A DNA stretch of 64,000 bases, from contig OV050030.1 of the NCBI GenBank assembly GCA_920105625.2, positions 175,139,315 through 175,203,314 on the forward strand. Direction: 5' to 3'. This stretch comes from Clusia tigrina. Taxonomy: Eukaryota; Arthropoda; Insecta; Diptera; Clusiidae. The notes under the pieces were generated by a model. The model had not been told where the DNA came from. It saw only the letters and a program-made list of their open reading frames with translations, and did not search any database. The translations under genes were made by a program, and so were the position numbers. Position 1 is the first letter of the stretch; each line of letters begins with the position of its first letter. Positions 54,785-64,000 of the stretch are shown piece by piece.

Positions 54785-55325
54785 ATGCCAACCGATCCTC
54801 CACTTACGGGGAACAGGTTTAAAAAATTGGGTTTACTCTCAAGCCCCAAAGACAAAATAACGAAAACTGGCAAATTATTTCTAGTAACCGAGGAATTTTT
54901 CCCTGCTCCTATATTGCATGGTATAAATTAGATTTTCCACAACAATTCCCCAATCCAAGACATGCCAAAAACTTGGCCATACGACCAAACATTTTAAAGG
55001 TGTTCCTCCGTGCATAGGATGCAACAGACAAAAACAACCCAGATTCTACTCAAAATATGAATAGCCAAATGACACCATATGATATCTAGACAACGTAGCA
55101 ACTCCACTCACTAATTACATTCCACCTGCATCTACCAACCAAATGTCACCTTTACTTAGAATTCCAACAATCTTTCCACATTTACGCGTAAAACTAATTT
55201 CTCATACTACACAAAAAACTCTCTCTTCACTTGAACCAATGTATCTCTCCACAAATTCTCACCTTTTCCATGATAAAATATTTACACAAAGCACAAAAAA
55301 CAAACGCAATAATTCAATGATATGA
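54785..55325 (+). pseudogene. possible jockey-type ORF1 remnant
   Basis: From an ATG at 54785 the plus strand reads MPTDPPLTGNRFKKLGLLSS and TGKLFLVTEE, similar in style to the N-terminus of a jockey ORF1. After an apparent deletion, one frame over near 54958 comes TCQKLGHTTKHFKG with PCIGCNR, which resembles a CCHC knuckle pair. A 60-codon frame follows at 55143-55325 without clear similarity. It is a guess from short motifs. Confidence 0.4.
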
Positions 55326-55845
55326 CTGATGCCTATTAAAATTAATATACGCTTCTCTATACTTACAAGTCTAGCGAAAGAGGTGCACTTAAACAAATTC
55401 ACTTAAGAATAAATTTTAATTAATGAGATAACTTTTAGCATTACTCTTGTAATAACTAAAAGGTCAAAGTGTTACCGTGAAATATTATAGGTTACTATAT
55501 TAACTTTAAATTGTAAATTAAATTACTACTCAAAGAATATCCCCCAGCCATAATTTCCTTACAAGAAATACGATTATAAATAAATCAAAATCCATCAATT
55601 TATAAACAATAAATTGGTAAGTTTCACAATTTAACTATACCACACGCGCGAAGCAAGGCACGGCCGTGAATTAAAAATAATTTTTCACTTAAGCAAATAA
55701 ACATGAATTTTAATTTATCAACAATTATACTTGAAGCAACTGGGCTTTAAAATAATAATTATTTCTTGTTAAATTCCCCCCAATCAAAAATTTAAATTCG
55801 AAAACATTAGCCATATATTAAGTCAAATATCTACCCCCCGTAATT
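55326..55845. other. unassigned AT-rich spacer
   Basis: No coding signature is seen. A short GC-rich island near 55642-55670 (CACACGCGCGAAGC) stands out but matches no feature I know. Confidence 0.3.
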
Positions 55846-56175
55846 TTATTGGAATTGGAATTCAATGTTGGAATTGGAAGCTGTACACCACAGCTGAATA
55901 CCGTAGGTCCATACTGGCTTGAGAATGCTCTTATAAAGAAGAATTTTGTTTTCCAAAAACAAGAAAGATCGCCGATTTAACAACCAAAATATTTTACGAA
56001 ATTGGATTCCCAAATAATTCCTCTTATTAAAGATGTGCGTTTTCCACGTTAGTCGCCTGTCCAACTGCATTCCAAAATATTTTACGGTATCTGTTTGTGG
56101 GACTACGATATTATTTAATTTGACTTCTGGCAAGTGTCTTTTCGTGTAGTAAATGTAACATGGATCGATTTACTT
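55846..56175 (-). pseudogene. jockey LINE RT thumb region
   Basis: This open piece reads KLNNIVVPQTDTVKYFGMQL with DRRLTWKTHIFNKRN, then ENKILLYKSILKPVWTYGIQ and LWCTASNSNIE, the typical region after the catalytic box. The text ends with SNIEFQFQ and a stop made of repetitive TTGGAATTGGAA sequence, where the element is broken off. The YADD box is absent. Confidence 0.82.
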
Positions 56176-56890
56176 TCATTTGCCTTCAAACTCCGAAAAT
56201 CGTGAGTAAAATGAAGTTAAAGGACTGAACCCAATACACTCCCCTGTGGGACTCCAGCTTTGATGGAGTGCAGGGGTGACATTTCGTTTTGGTTGTTTTT
56301 TGGTTGAATTCGCATAAGTCGCTTCAACAATAAATTCTCGAACACTTTTGAGAGAGTAGGAAGTAGGCTGATTTGAAAGGCCTTTAGCTACACAAAAGTC
56401 TATAAGATCAGGAATTTTTTTTTGGATCAGATGGCCAATACGAAACCTCACCAATAGAAAAGACTTTCAACTTCATACATCTCATTGCATCATACAGTTC
56501 AAGCCCCTTTGTTGTCGTTATACGGGATCCCCAAAATGTGATTTTCGAGTTGAAGTCGCCTCCTGCAATGAATCTGCTACCTAGAGTTTTGAAGAAATCA
56601 ATGATCAGAGTAGATATTCAACTACGACATTTGTGGTTTGGATTCATTTGTGCTGTAGTTGGTGGATTCATAATGTTTAATTGATTTTTTTTATTAATAT
56701 CGCTGAGCCTCCATGCATTGATTGATAAAAGCAATCATTTGGAATTTTAAAGAAGCTTTTGTTGGTGAAGTGTGTTTCTGAGACTAATAGAATATCTAGG
56801 AGTAAATTATTTTTTTGGTAAAAATTGTTTTAATTCAAATGAATCGTGTGACAGTCCATTTACATTCCACAGAACGATGTTTATGGACAT
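56176..56890 (-). pseudogene. jockey LINE ORF2 endonuclease fused to RT remnant
   Basis: ORF2 starts MSINIVLWNVNGLSHDSFEL (catalytic Asn). Later pieces are SRFIAGGDFNSKITFWGSRI (Asp and Asn) near 56530-56580 and KKIPDLIDFCVAKGLSNQP near 56390. After about 56280 the text changes to KAGVPQGSVLGSVL, a reverse-transcriptase motif, so the end of the endonuclease and the first half of the RT including palm A are deleted. Several frames are used. Confidence 0.75.
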
Positions 56891-57607
56891 GGAATAATTT
56901 TGGAAACGAGATTTACTAGTAAACTAGTCATGGCTGAAATTTGATTTATCATATCCCTCAGCAATTTCATTATTTCGCGCATCTCACTGATCAAGGGGTC
57001 GTTTTGCTGACTTCTACTGCTAGGATCGACTTGGGAAGGACGATCTCTGATCACTTGAGCGTATGTTGGTTGTTGTTGTTGTCGATGCACGTACTGTTTC
57101 AGTAGATGATCAGTTGTGGCACTGATATTTACTTTGGCAGGCAAATCTTTCTTTCTTAATGCGGGAAAAGTGGATGATATATAGTCCATCCTTTATAGTT
57201 CTCAGGGTGATTTCCTGAACAAAGCACACATTTGAGTTCACTTGGCTTGTTTTTATTTTCGTAATCAGCTGAGCCGTGATTACCAGCACCTTTAATGTTG
57301 TCTTTGGCACCCAGATTGTGGCCATAGTCTTGCCTTAATGTTGATATCTGGAAAATTGTGGAAGTTCTCGTTTTGGGTGAGGTGTCGCGAATATATCCCG
57401 ACTATGTAGCAGACTTTTAATATCGTATACTCGAATGTCTTTATTATTAAATTTTTGTTGCAACTCAACAACGAACATTGGAAACGAGCTTTTTGTTTGG
57501 CTATGCTTCATATTCCAAACATTTGTAACGAAGTGAACCTGTATTTGTAGAGCAGACTTAATTTTTTCTAGCTCCACAGATGGGTGCATATTTGTCAATA
57601 TTACCAT
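56881..57607 (-). pseudogene. jockey LINE ORF1 (RNA-binding protein), one frameshift region
   Basis: ORF1 begins with MVILTNMHPSVELEKIKSAL and continues SSFPMFVVELQQKFNNKDIR, IKSLLHSRDIF and HPKRELPQFSRYQH, the PRE/C2HC region of jockey ORF1. The frame then shifts; knuckle text ELKCVLCSGNHPENYKG is readable near 57200-57240, and the last part has QPTYAQVIRDRPSQVD and a coiled coil EMREIMKLLRDMINQISAMT ending with TAA at 56881-56883. The ORF2 ATG (56890-56888) overlaps this end. Confidence 0.78.
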
Positions 57608-58326
57608 AAAGCGTCTTTCTTTTTTTGGCTACGAGTATGTGTAGAATTCCGTATTTATACCCTTTACCTTTAAAAAAGGTAAATAGGGTATACTCATTTT
57701 GTGCTTTTGAGAGGGGTGGCAATTTCAAGAAGGATGCGTGGTAGGCATGGATATATATATACAGATATGATCTGAATCACTTTCTAAGCAATTTTTATTT
57801 TGGCCGTCCGTCTGTCCGCATGTCCGTCTGTGACCACTTTTTTTCTAGACCGGTAGAGCGATCTTAATGAAATTTTGCAAACATTTAGTCTGGGCAAAGA
57901 TACAGAACCAAATTGCAATATGGGCCGATTTGGAGAAAGAGCACGTCTACCTCCCATATAAGGAAGTTTTTTCACATTTTTAAAACTGACTATACCTCAG
58001 TCCGATTGATGGAATCGTGACGCAAGTTGGCAGTTATGGAGATATGGGTCCTACTAAACACTAAGCAAAAAGTGGGCGGTATATATTAACTGCCACGCCC
58101 TTTATTAACAAATATTAATAACTTAAGATCTGGTAGAGATTACGGGAAGGAACATGTAGACATTATAAGACTATCTGCAACAAATGGGGCTGAACAGAGA
58201 AAAGACACGCCCACTTTTGATATACGGAACTTTCGGGTATAAAATTAAAATTAGCCTACCTATGCTCGTATTGATACCAGCGGAAAAAATAATAGTGTGT
58301 GTGCAGAATATGGAGACCAAAATACA

Positions 58327-59050
58327 ACTGCCACGCCCACAATTTGTCAAAAATCATGACTCTGTTCCTATTAAAGATTTATCAACGAAATTTCACAGGA
58401 ATGTTGCGGGTACTAACATTAAACACCACACAAAAAATGGGCTATTTTTCCAGCCACGCCCACTATTGACATATTATTATAACTTACGACCTATACAATA
58501 TTATTGGACGAAATTTTATTTTATTACGTATATGAACCCTACATATGCAAGAATGGGGGTCAATCAGATGAGGGATACGCGTCCCTCCCATATAATGAAC
58601 TTTGGGGACCTCACTTAAAAGCAATTACCCTATCCATGCCTATAGTGATGATATATTAATAAAAATGGGTAGTTGTGCACATTGGATCTGAACTACCATG
58701 CATTCCAAATATGCACAGATTATTACTACTGCCACGCCCACAATCAACCAAAATCCATTACTAGGTTCCTATTGAATATTTATAAACGACATTTCACAGA
58801 AATGTTGCGCGTACCAACATTAAACACCACACAAAAAATGGGCGTGTTCTTTAACAGCCACGTCCACTATTGATATATTATTATAACTTACGCCCCATAC
58901 AATATTTTTGGTCGAAATTTTATATTAGTACGTATATGGACCCTTAAAAGCCGCATACAAGATTCGGGGCCGATCAGAAAAAATATACGCCTCCCTCCCA
59001 TATAATGAACTTTTAGAATCCCCCTTAAAAGCAATATCCCTATCTATGCT
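58327..59050 (+). repeat. two ~401-bp tandem units
   Basis: ACTGCCACGCCCACAAT begins at 58327 and again at 58728. Blocks such as AACATTAAACACCACACAAA, CTATTGA(C/T)ATATTATTATAA and CCTCCCATATAATGAACTTT recur in the same order. The second unit is shortened at its end. A weaker, older relative is visible at about 58040-58130. Confidence 0.8.
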
Positions 59051-59345
59051 TCTTCTTATGAATAATCTTCTGATGGCTTTCAACTTATAGTGAAGTTTGT
59101 AATGTTTACAAAATGACGGATTATAGCATGAAATCAGTAGCAAAACATTGAGTTTTTTTTAAATTTTTTAACCAAGCATCTTTTATTCTTATGAATAAAT
59201 CGTCTGATGGGGTTCAAAGTATAGTGAAGTTGGTAGTGTTTACAAAATGGTGGATTATAACAAGAAATCAGTAGCAAAACATTCACATTTTGAAATTTTT
59301 TTCACCAAGCGTCCTTTATTCTTATGAACAATATTCTGATGGCAT
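59050..59345 (+). repeat. 133-bp tandem units, two and a partial
   Basis: CTTATGAA followed by a CTGATGG block occurs at 59055, 59188 and 59321 with a constant 133-bp spacing. Each full unit also has ATAGTGAAGTT, TTTACAAAATG and AATCAGTAGCAAAACATT. The third is cut after the CTGATGGCATTCAAAG block. Confidence 0.85.
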
Positions 59346-59525
59346 TCAAAGGGTATTTTTATATATGTCAAAACTGAGATAGCAGATTCAGTTTAGTATT
59401 TATATAGCAAGAAATCACATGAAGGTAAATTCACTTTTGAAATCATTGTATATAAATATAGAGACATCCATTTAATAGTATTTTATAGAAATAAATCTTT
59501 TCCGCAGTGACAGCGACCAAGTGAA

Positions 59526-59690
59526 GACATCCTAACGGAAAACGGCTTAATATCTCTTCTATGTAGAGATAAGAGTACCACTCACATAGACTGGGCTTTT
59601 TGTAATATGGTCAGTAATTCAATCAAGGAGAAAACTTACGAATCGATTTACAGTTACCAGGATGCAGTTTGTGTTACAATTTCATCATAA
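59526..59690 (+). pseudogene. short endonuclease-like coding remnant
   Basis: An open run without its own Met reads LTENGLISLLCRDKSTTHID, then WAFCNMVSNS, and TYESIYSYQDAVCVTISS before TAA at 59688. The pattern Thr-x-Ile-Asp-x-x-Phe followed by YESxYSYH-like text is known to me from the C-termini of endonuclease-like segments in multicopy insect proteins, some with Helitron helicases. The family is not certain. It lies between the tandem-repeat block and an unassigned stretch. Confidence 0.35.
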
Positions 59691-60245
59691 TAGGGTTCTT
59701 TATTTTTGCTGCATTCTTTATTTATTTAATGTATGCTAACTAAGTTTATTGAGATGTAGTTATAGGTATAATTAGCTAGGTTCCTCTGGATACCTTGTAA
59801 CTCCTAGAGGACGGGTCCCCTGGTAGCGGATAGGGGAAAGCCTGTCATATATTGGAGGTAGGAGCAGTATCAACTACATCCCGCGGACCAACAAGCAGAA
59901 GTATTCATACCTTCAAACCTTTACTATAAAAAATATTAAACAAAATTTGTGCCGTAGAGCTTTTTTTTATAAATACTATAATAGCCGTAGAAGGTACGGA
60001 TATGGACATATGGAAATGTGAAGTATAACTACAGTACCAAGTTAACTATATTCATAAATCGAAAACTCTACAAAATATATCAACAAATGTGTCTATAGCA
60101 TTATAGAATTCAACTATGACACTTAGTGATAATTATAGGTGTACCATTTCAACCGACATGGAGAAAAAATCGTGTTGACCCCATATCGCAATGGTTTACC
60201 TCTCACGTACATTTTATAAATTATAAAGGTAAAGGGTATTTCGTA
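59691..60245. other. unassigned spacer with a GC-richer patch
   Basis: Around 59800-59900 base composition is more balanced (GAGGACGGGTCCCC, CATCCCGCGGACC) but I could not assign it to a family. The rest is AT-rich. Confidence 0.3.
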
Positions 60246-60266
60246 GTCGGTCTAACCCGACTTCAG

Positions 60267-60882
60267 AATTCTTTACTCCTTTCATTTTCAAGCTGCTTGC
60301 CTATATTAGAAAATATTTCTGGACTTTTAGGTTGAATTTTAACCCGATTTGAGGAAATTATTCTGAGATCGTATTGACCAGCAGCCAATTCATTCAGCAA
60401 GTGTAGCTGAGGCTGAATAACATTTACTTTGACCACAAATTAAGGTGGGGATTTAGGAGGTTTTTCTTTTTCTGCCGATTTTTGATTTTCAGTATCCTCG
60501 TTTCCATCAACTGAAAGAGTTTCGAAGCGATTTGCGGTACTAAGCCAATAATCCCGGTTGTTTTGCTTAGCGGCTTTAATTTTTTGATTGCTATCTCTGA
60601 GCCTTTTTGCGCAGCCCTTGACGGAGCAATTTTCAGAAAGAGAAGGTTTTTTTAGTTCGATACCTACCGCACTAGTTGAGAAAGAGCGTTGCCGCTGAGG
60701 TTCATTTCGTAAAACCAAAGACCTTTTTTCATAATTGAATGCGAATATTGCAAGCAATTACCCTTTGTATCTTTTGATATTATATTAACTGAAGGATTCG
60801 ATTTAGCGCCATCCTGTGGATAATGACGTGACTTGATGTGGTGTGTGTCCCCGCTAAACGAAGGTGAATGATAAACTGGCAT
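60267..60882 (-). pseudogene. jockey-type LINE ORF1, N-terminal half
   Basis: From Met at 60882 the minus strand reads MPVYHSPSFSGDTHHIKSRH; one frame over it continues NYEKRSLVLRNEPQRQRS, a Lys/Arg-rich stretch, DYWLSTANRFETLSVDGNED and EKPPKSPP. A stop TAA at about 60443 follows, but the same frame goes on with FVVKVNVIQPQLHLLNELAA, DLRIISSNRVKIQPKSPEIF and ends at 60267. The NRFETL block, the PPP-IFV site and VKIQPKSPE are typical of jockey ORF1. The C-terminal knuckles and ORF2 are missing. The right side (60883-60990) may be the 5' leader. Confidence 0.75.
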
Positions 60883-61299
60883 TTAACAGCAATAGAACAT
60901 AAAAATCTGGCAGCACTGCCAACTACTGTTAGCTGCCTTCTTCGTTAAATGCAGTTACCAACAATTGAGTGAGAATATTGTGAAAAAATGAAATTATATA
61001 TAGACGCACTTTAAAATAAAAAAAAGTGTGAATAAATTTGCTTAACCAGCTCCTCCCCACTGAGCAATACCTGGAATTTTTCACCAGCACTTCAATACTC
61101 ACGTCAAGTGTATTTAATTTTGCACAGCCTATTCAAATAATGTTTACTTATCTTCTTTACAGAGCGATATGAAAAACACGTCCGGACTGTATGAAATATA
61201 CCTCAATAGTCACAATACACTTTCTAAAGTGAAATTGTTTCATGGAAAATATGACAACGCAAGGAAACTTGATTATACCTCCGTTGCTTGTCAATAAAG
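60883..61299. other. unassigned spacer, may hold the jockey 5' leader
   Basis: The first 100 bp contain CTGGCAGCACTGCCAAC, the sort of sequence found in LINE leaders. The remainder has no recognised feature. Confidence 0.3.
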
Positions 61300-61445
61300 C
61301 CACCACGTGTTGATATACTTTGGCCCTGTGCTGTTCACAAAAGTGGTCCATCAGTCGGCATGCATCCTCAAGCCATTGAATAATACGATGCTCCTCTATT
61401 CTGCACCGTCTTCCGATATGCGCTGCTCATGGAACTTCCTGCTTC
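61300..61445 (-). other. unidentified protein-like open segment
   Basis: The minus strand is open for about 55 codons and reads AAHIGRRCRIEEHRIIQWLE, then DACRLMDHFCEQHRAKVYQH and VVALLTSNGG. The amphipathic, Cys/His-bearing text looks like real protein, unlike most frames nearby. A GGAGGTATAAT at its end could act as a splice donor and CGAAGCAG before it as an acceptor, but stops separate the latter. It could be an exon remnant of a host gene or a piece of an unknown element. Confidence 0.3.
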
Positions 61446-63239
61446 GAGTCACATCCTCCAATCTATTGTTAATTTTCTAGCTAACATTTTAATTTGAAAT
61501 TTTGTTATATTTATTTATTACCATTTTCTGACCTTAATTATAAATATTTGATCAACTAATTTTGTTTTAATTGTTACCTTTTTAATTTTTAAAAAATTTT
61601 TTTTTCTTAGTTGCATATCTATTAAGGAGTACATTTCGATGTGGTTTTTATACATATTTATATGAAATAGCTAACAAACAAAATTTGTTTAGAAAAAATA
61701 AAATTTCTTTTAAGTCTTAATTATTATTTTTCCTATTTTCCAAATATATATTTACTTTACCTCCACACAGTGGATTTTTATTATTATTTAAATATTTCAT
61801 AATTCCTTTCGTATCAATTTTTTTTCTCAGTCCTCCAAACATATTTATCAATTCTGAGCAAATCTATTTGGCCCTCCAACATAAGCAAGAATATTTAAGA
61901 TAAACCCATTCATGTGAAAACATTGTCCATTGCATGACAAAATTTTCCATTGCATTTAATTACTTTCAATTATATTATTTAGATCAACTTATAGCCTTGT
62001 ATGTCTATGCCAACGAGTGTACTCTTCAACACCCTGTAACTTGCTGGTATATGACTACATTCATATATTCCAGACACTTTTAATTGCTTGTAATTAATTG
62101 CTAAAATTATTTTCGTCAATTAAACTAAACATATCCTTTTTTAAGTTCCCACCATCTGTACTCTAACTTTAAAACAAAATTTTGCAATTTCCCATAATCC
62201 ATGGGATGCACACATTATATTATTACCCTTGCAGCTTGACATTCATTCATAAACGTATATTGCTGACTTGTACAGAATTATTCCAATTCCATGGTACCTA
62301 CACTGAAAAAGTAAGTCTTCTACTATTCTCATTAAGAATGTAAATATTATTTTACATGAAGCCTATAAATTATTACTAAGGAATGCCTATTCCATTTACT
62401 AATTAGCGCCTTTATATTTTTCCTTTTATTTTCTCTTATTTTTCCTATTATTGCTTTAATGTTTCTAATATATTTATTGCTCTATTATATGAAAGTATAC
62501 TTACTTAATAAAATGAACGTTCGTACATTCGTTCTATATGCAAATATATATACTTATTTCTACATATGTGCTACTATACAGAGGTTTCATAGCTCGTGCC
62601 AGTAATTAACGGATACGGTTCATATTTCCATGCAGTCAGTGCCGACTGCGTGTGCCTATGTGTGTACATACGCCACGGTTAGTTTTATATATCTTACCCA
62701 AAACGGTCTTTTAATTTATTTGTTGAATTATTTTCAATTTGCTTATATGCATTTTTTATATTATTTAATATTGAAAATATATATACGAGTACATTTGTTT
62801 TTCTTATTTTATTTACAGCGATTTCATTCAGCTATATAATTTATATTATGGCATTTTTTTCTAAAATGATCAAGTTGAATTGGCACGCTTCCGCTGACAT
62901 TGCCTTTGGAAGTTGGAACTTTTCTATTTGATATATGTATGTGATATCAGCTTGTTTTCATTGTTCTTGTTGTCTTTACACTTGTAAACACAAACAACAC
63001 ATGTCTCTAATTGTGTGGTCTCGTAGGGAAAAATTTTAAATTTTTTTTATTTTTTATTTTTTTTGTTATTTCTTTTTCTATATATTACAATCTATAACAA
63101 TAATATTAAGTGATATATTGTGCAGGTTTGGATTGAATATGCTCTTTTTGCCAATGCCAAAAGAACTTCTTTTATTTATTTGTTTATTAAATTTTCTCTA
63201 TTTATCCATCATTTTATTTATGTATATAATTAATTATTT
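61446..63239. other. AT-rich stretch without recognised features
   Basis: About 1.8 kb of AT-rich DNA with homopolymer runs. No coding family, RNA gene or clear repeat was seen. The last 200 bp could be the 3' untranslated region of the jockey fragment that follows on the minus strand. Confidence 0.4.
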
Positions 63240-63251
63240 ATTTTGTTATTG

Positions 63252-63478
63252 TTATGTATTTATTTTTTTAAACCTTCCTGTAAGTTCTGCAGGGGTAATT
63301 CGCTTCAATCTTCTTGGAGTTGCACCCTCCGTGTCTGCTGCACTACGCAGTTCCAGGTTTTGATGGCCTCTCAGTCGGTGTATATGTTTGGTGCTGCATT
63401 TTGTGATTGTGTCCTTGATGGTTTCAATGTGTAGGTCACGGTGTATAACCTCGTTCGGGATATACCATTCAGACATAC
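63252..63478 (-). pseudogene. jockey/CR1-type LINE ORF2 C-terminus
   Basis: The minus strand reads MSEWYIPNEVIHRDLHIETI, KDTITKCSTKHIHRLRGHQN and ATPRRLKRITPAELTGRF, the standard end of jockey-type ORF2 (IHRDL ... RRLKR ... PAEL). Everything upstream is missing; the fragment starts at about 63478 next to gypsy integrase sequence. It is a strongly 5'-truncated copy or a broken one. Confidence 0.78.
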
Positions 63479-64000
63479 CAATAATTTATTATGCAGTTTT
63501 TTAGGCTTGCCCTTAATTGTTACTACTATTGTAACTGGATCTCTGCTACCGTATGGGCCTACAGGATAAAATTTATTCTTTCGGGTCTGATGTTTTATCA
63601 ATACCAGATCGCCTACATGAAAAATTATAGGATTTTCCATTTTATTGTAGGCTTCTCTAGCCACCCGTTTTTGACGCGATCTTGGTTTTCTCTAACCAAC
63701 TCGTGCGTTCGCTGTGTTTGGTATTTCTGCCCTTTATTTGGGTCATCAGCATTTTATACTGGAGCACATTTGCGCTTCAAATATGCTGGCATGTCGAAGT
63801 CAAATCCGTAGAGCTTCCTAAATGGCGTCTGTTCTGTTGACATATGCCAAGTATTGTTGTCCACGTGCACAGTTGTAGTCAACAACTGGTCCCAATTAGA
63901 GTCATCTTCTTTAGCGAAATTACGTAGGCATCCTGCAAGAGGTCTATGGCTTCGCTACAGCGAACCGTTTGCCTGCGGATGATACAGCGTAATGTGCAAA
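63479..64000 (-). pseudogene. Ty3/gypsy (17.6/Tom-like) integrase fragment, cut by window edge
   Basis: From the right edge the minus strand reads LHITLYHPQANGSL, a stop where Glu or Gln is expected, then RSHRPLAGCLRNFAKEDDSN, WDQLLTTTVHV, EQTPFRKLYGFDFDMPAYLK and, in the next piece, HELVRENQDRVKNG, AREAYNKMENPIIFHVGDLV and LIKHQTRKNKFYPVGPYG. This is the end of the integrase core, with the catalytic Glu region damaged, and its C-terminal domain. It differs from the A/B family. It ends at about 63479 after KPKKLHNKLL. Confidence 0.8.

Larger units (their letters stand above)
55846..57640 (-). mobile_element. jockey-clade LINE, internally deleted, 3' truncated
   Basis: This element on the minus strand keeps ORF1 and ORF2 starts but has lost most of the reverse transcriptase by an internal deletion, and it stops at 55846 before its normal 3' end. 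It abuts a structured tandem-repeat block on its 5' side. Confidence 0.8.
57641..59345. repeat. structured non-coding repeat block with tandem units
   Basis: This block opens with a near-palindrome at 57656-57692 (TATACCC ... GGGTATA arms), followed by a CCGTCCGTCTGTCC-type pyrimidine motif near 57802-57830 as seen in many short dipteran repeats. Then come long tandem units: about 401 bp (58327 and 58728) and about 133 bp (59055, 59188, 59321). ACTGCCACGCCCAC and AAACACCACACAAAAAATGG recur. No protein is encoded; frames across it are artefacts. It may be a non-autonomous DNA element, but its class is unknown. Confidence 0.65.

Noticed and set aside
57784..57975. 63-codon minus frame in the repeat block
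   Set aside because: It arises from the pyrimidine-rich GTCCGTC repeat and is not protein-like.
59780..59910. GC-richer patch considered as an RNA gene
   Set aside because: No cloverleaf, box or conserved rRNA motif could be found.

Overview
The window looks like repeat-rich euchromatin or pericentromeric DNA from an insect, most likely a dipteran. The element types are those of fly genomes: jockey, LOA/I and R1 non-LTR elements, BEL/Pao and Ty3/gypsy LTR elements, a Helitron, a hAT/ZBED element and a Tc1/mariner relic. Microsatellite tracts of (TA)n and long AT-rich spacers fit the same picture. Genus cannot be read from the sequence. I see no convincing intact host gene; almost every protein-like segment is a transposable-element relic with stops, frameshifts or deletions.

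Layout. 1-3.0 kb: RTE-like LINE on the minus strand, running off the left edge. 3.0-6.8 kb: Helitron Rep/helicase on the plus strand, split by a 1.5-kb jockey-type LINE (4755-6254) with a 7-bp target duplication. 6.8-9.1 kb: 3' part of a Ty3/gypsy element (minus), fused at about 9.1 kb to a BEL/Pao relic (minus, to 11.6 kb). 11.6-13.8 kb: unassigned. 13.8-17.8 kb: decayed LOA/I-type LINE (minus). 18.9-20.7 kb: hAT/ZBED transposase relic (plus).

21.2-33.4 kb is the most structured part. Two nearly full-length copies of one gypsy family lie head to head (A, minus, 21205-27252; B, plus, 27413-33437) around 160 bp of (TA)n, making a giant inverted repeat. Both carry a SAP-like N-terminal motif in Gag, the same gag deletion and the same PR/RT frameshift. 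The LTRs carry a tRNA-Leu-type primer site next to them, and a cluster of heat-shock-element-like GAA/TTC blocks just upstream of a TATA box.

32.97-46.77 kb is a tandem duplication of a ~6.9-kb unit (32972-39861 and 39867-46774) whose left breakpoint is inside the 3' LTR of copy B. Each unit holds a partial LTR, a fragment of an unnamed multicopy protein, an LOA/I LINE that has lost its RT core, a jockey RT fragment and a mariner-type transposase C-terminus.

46.8-64 kb: jockey LINE (47.3-50.5 kb, plus), R1-like fragment (51.2-52.2 kb, minus), a long AT-rich gap, a jockey LINE (55.8-57.6 kb, minus), a block of 401-bp and 133-bp tandem repeats (57.7-59.3 kb), a jockey ORF1 (60.3-60.9 kb, minus), and at the right edge a jockey 3' end next to a gypsy integrase fragment (minus). 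Family names rest on motif recognition from memory, not on searches.
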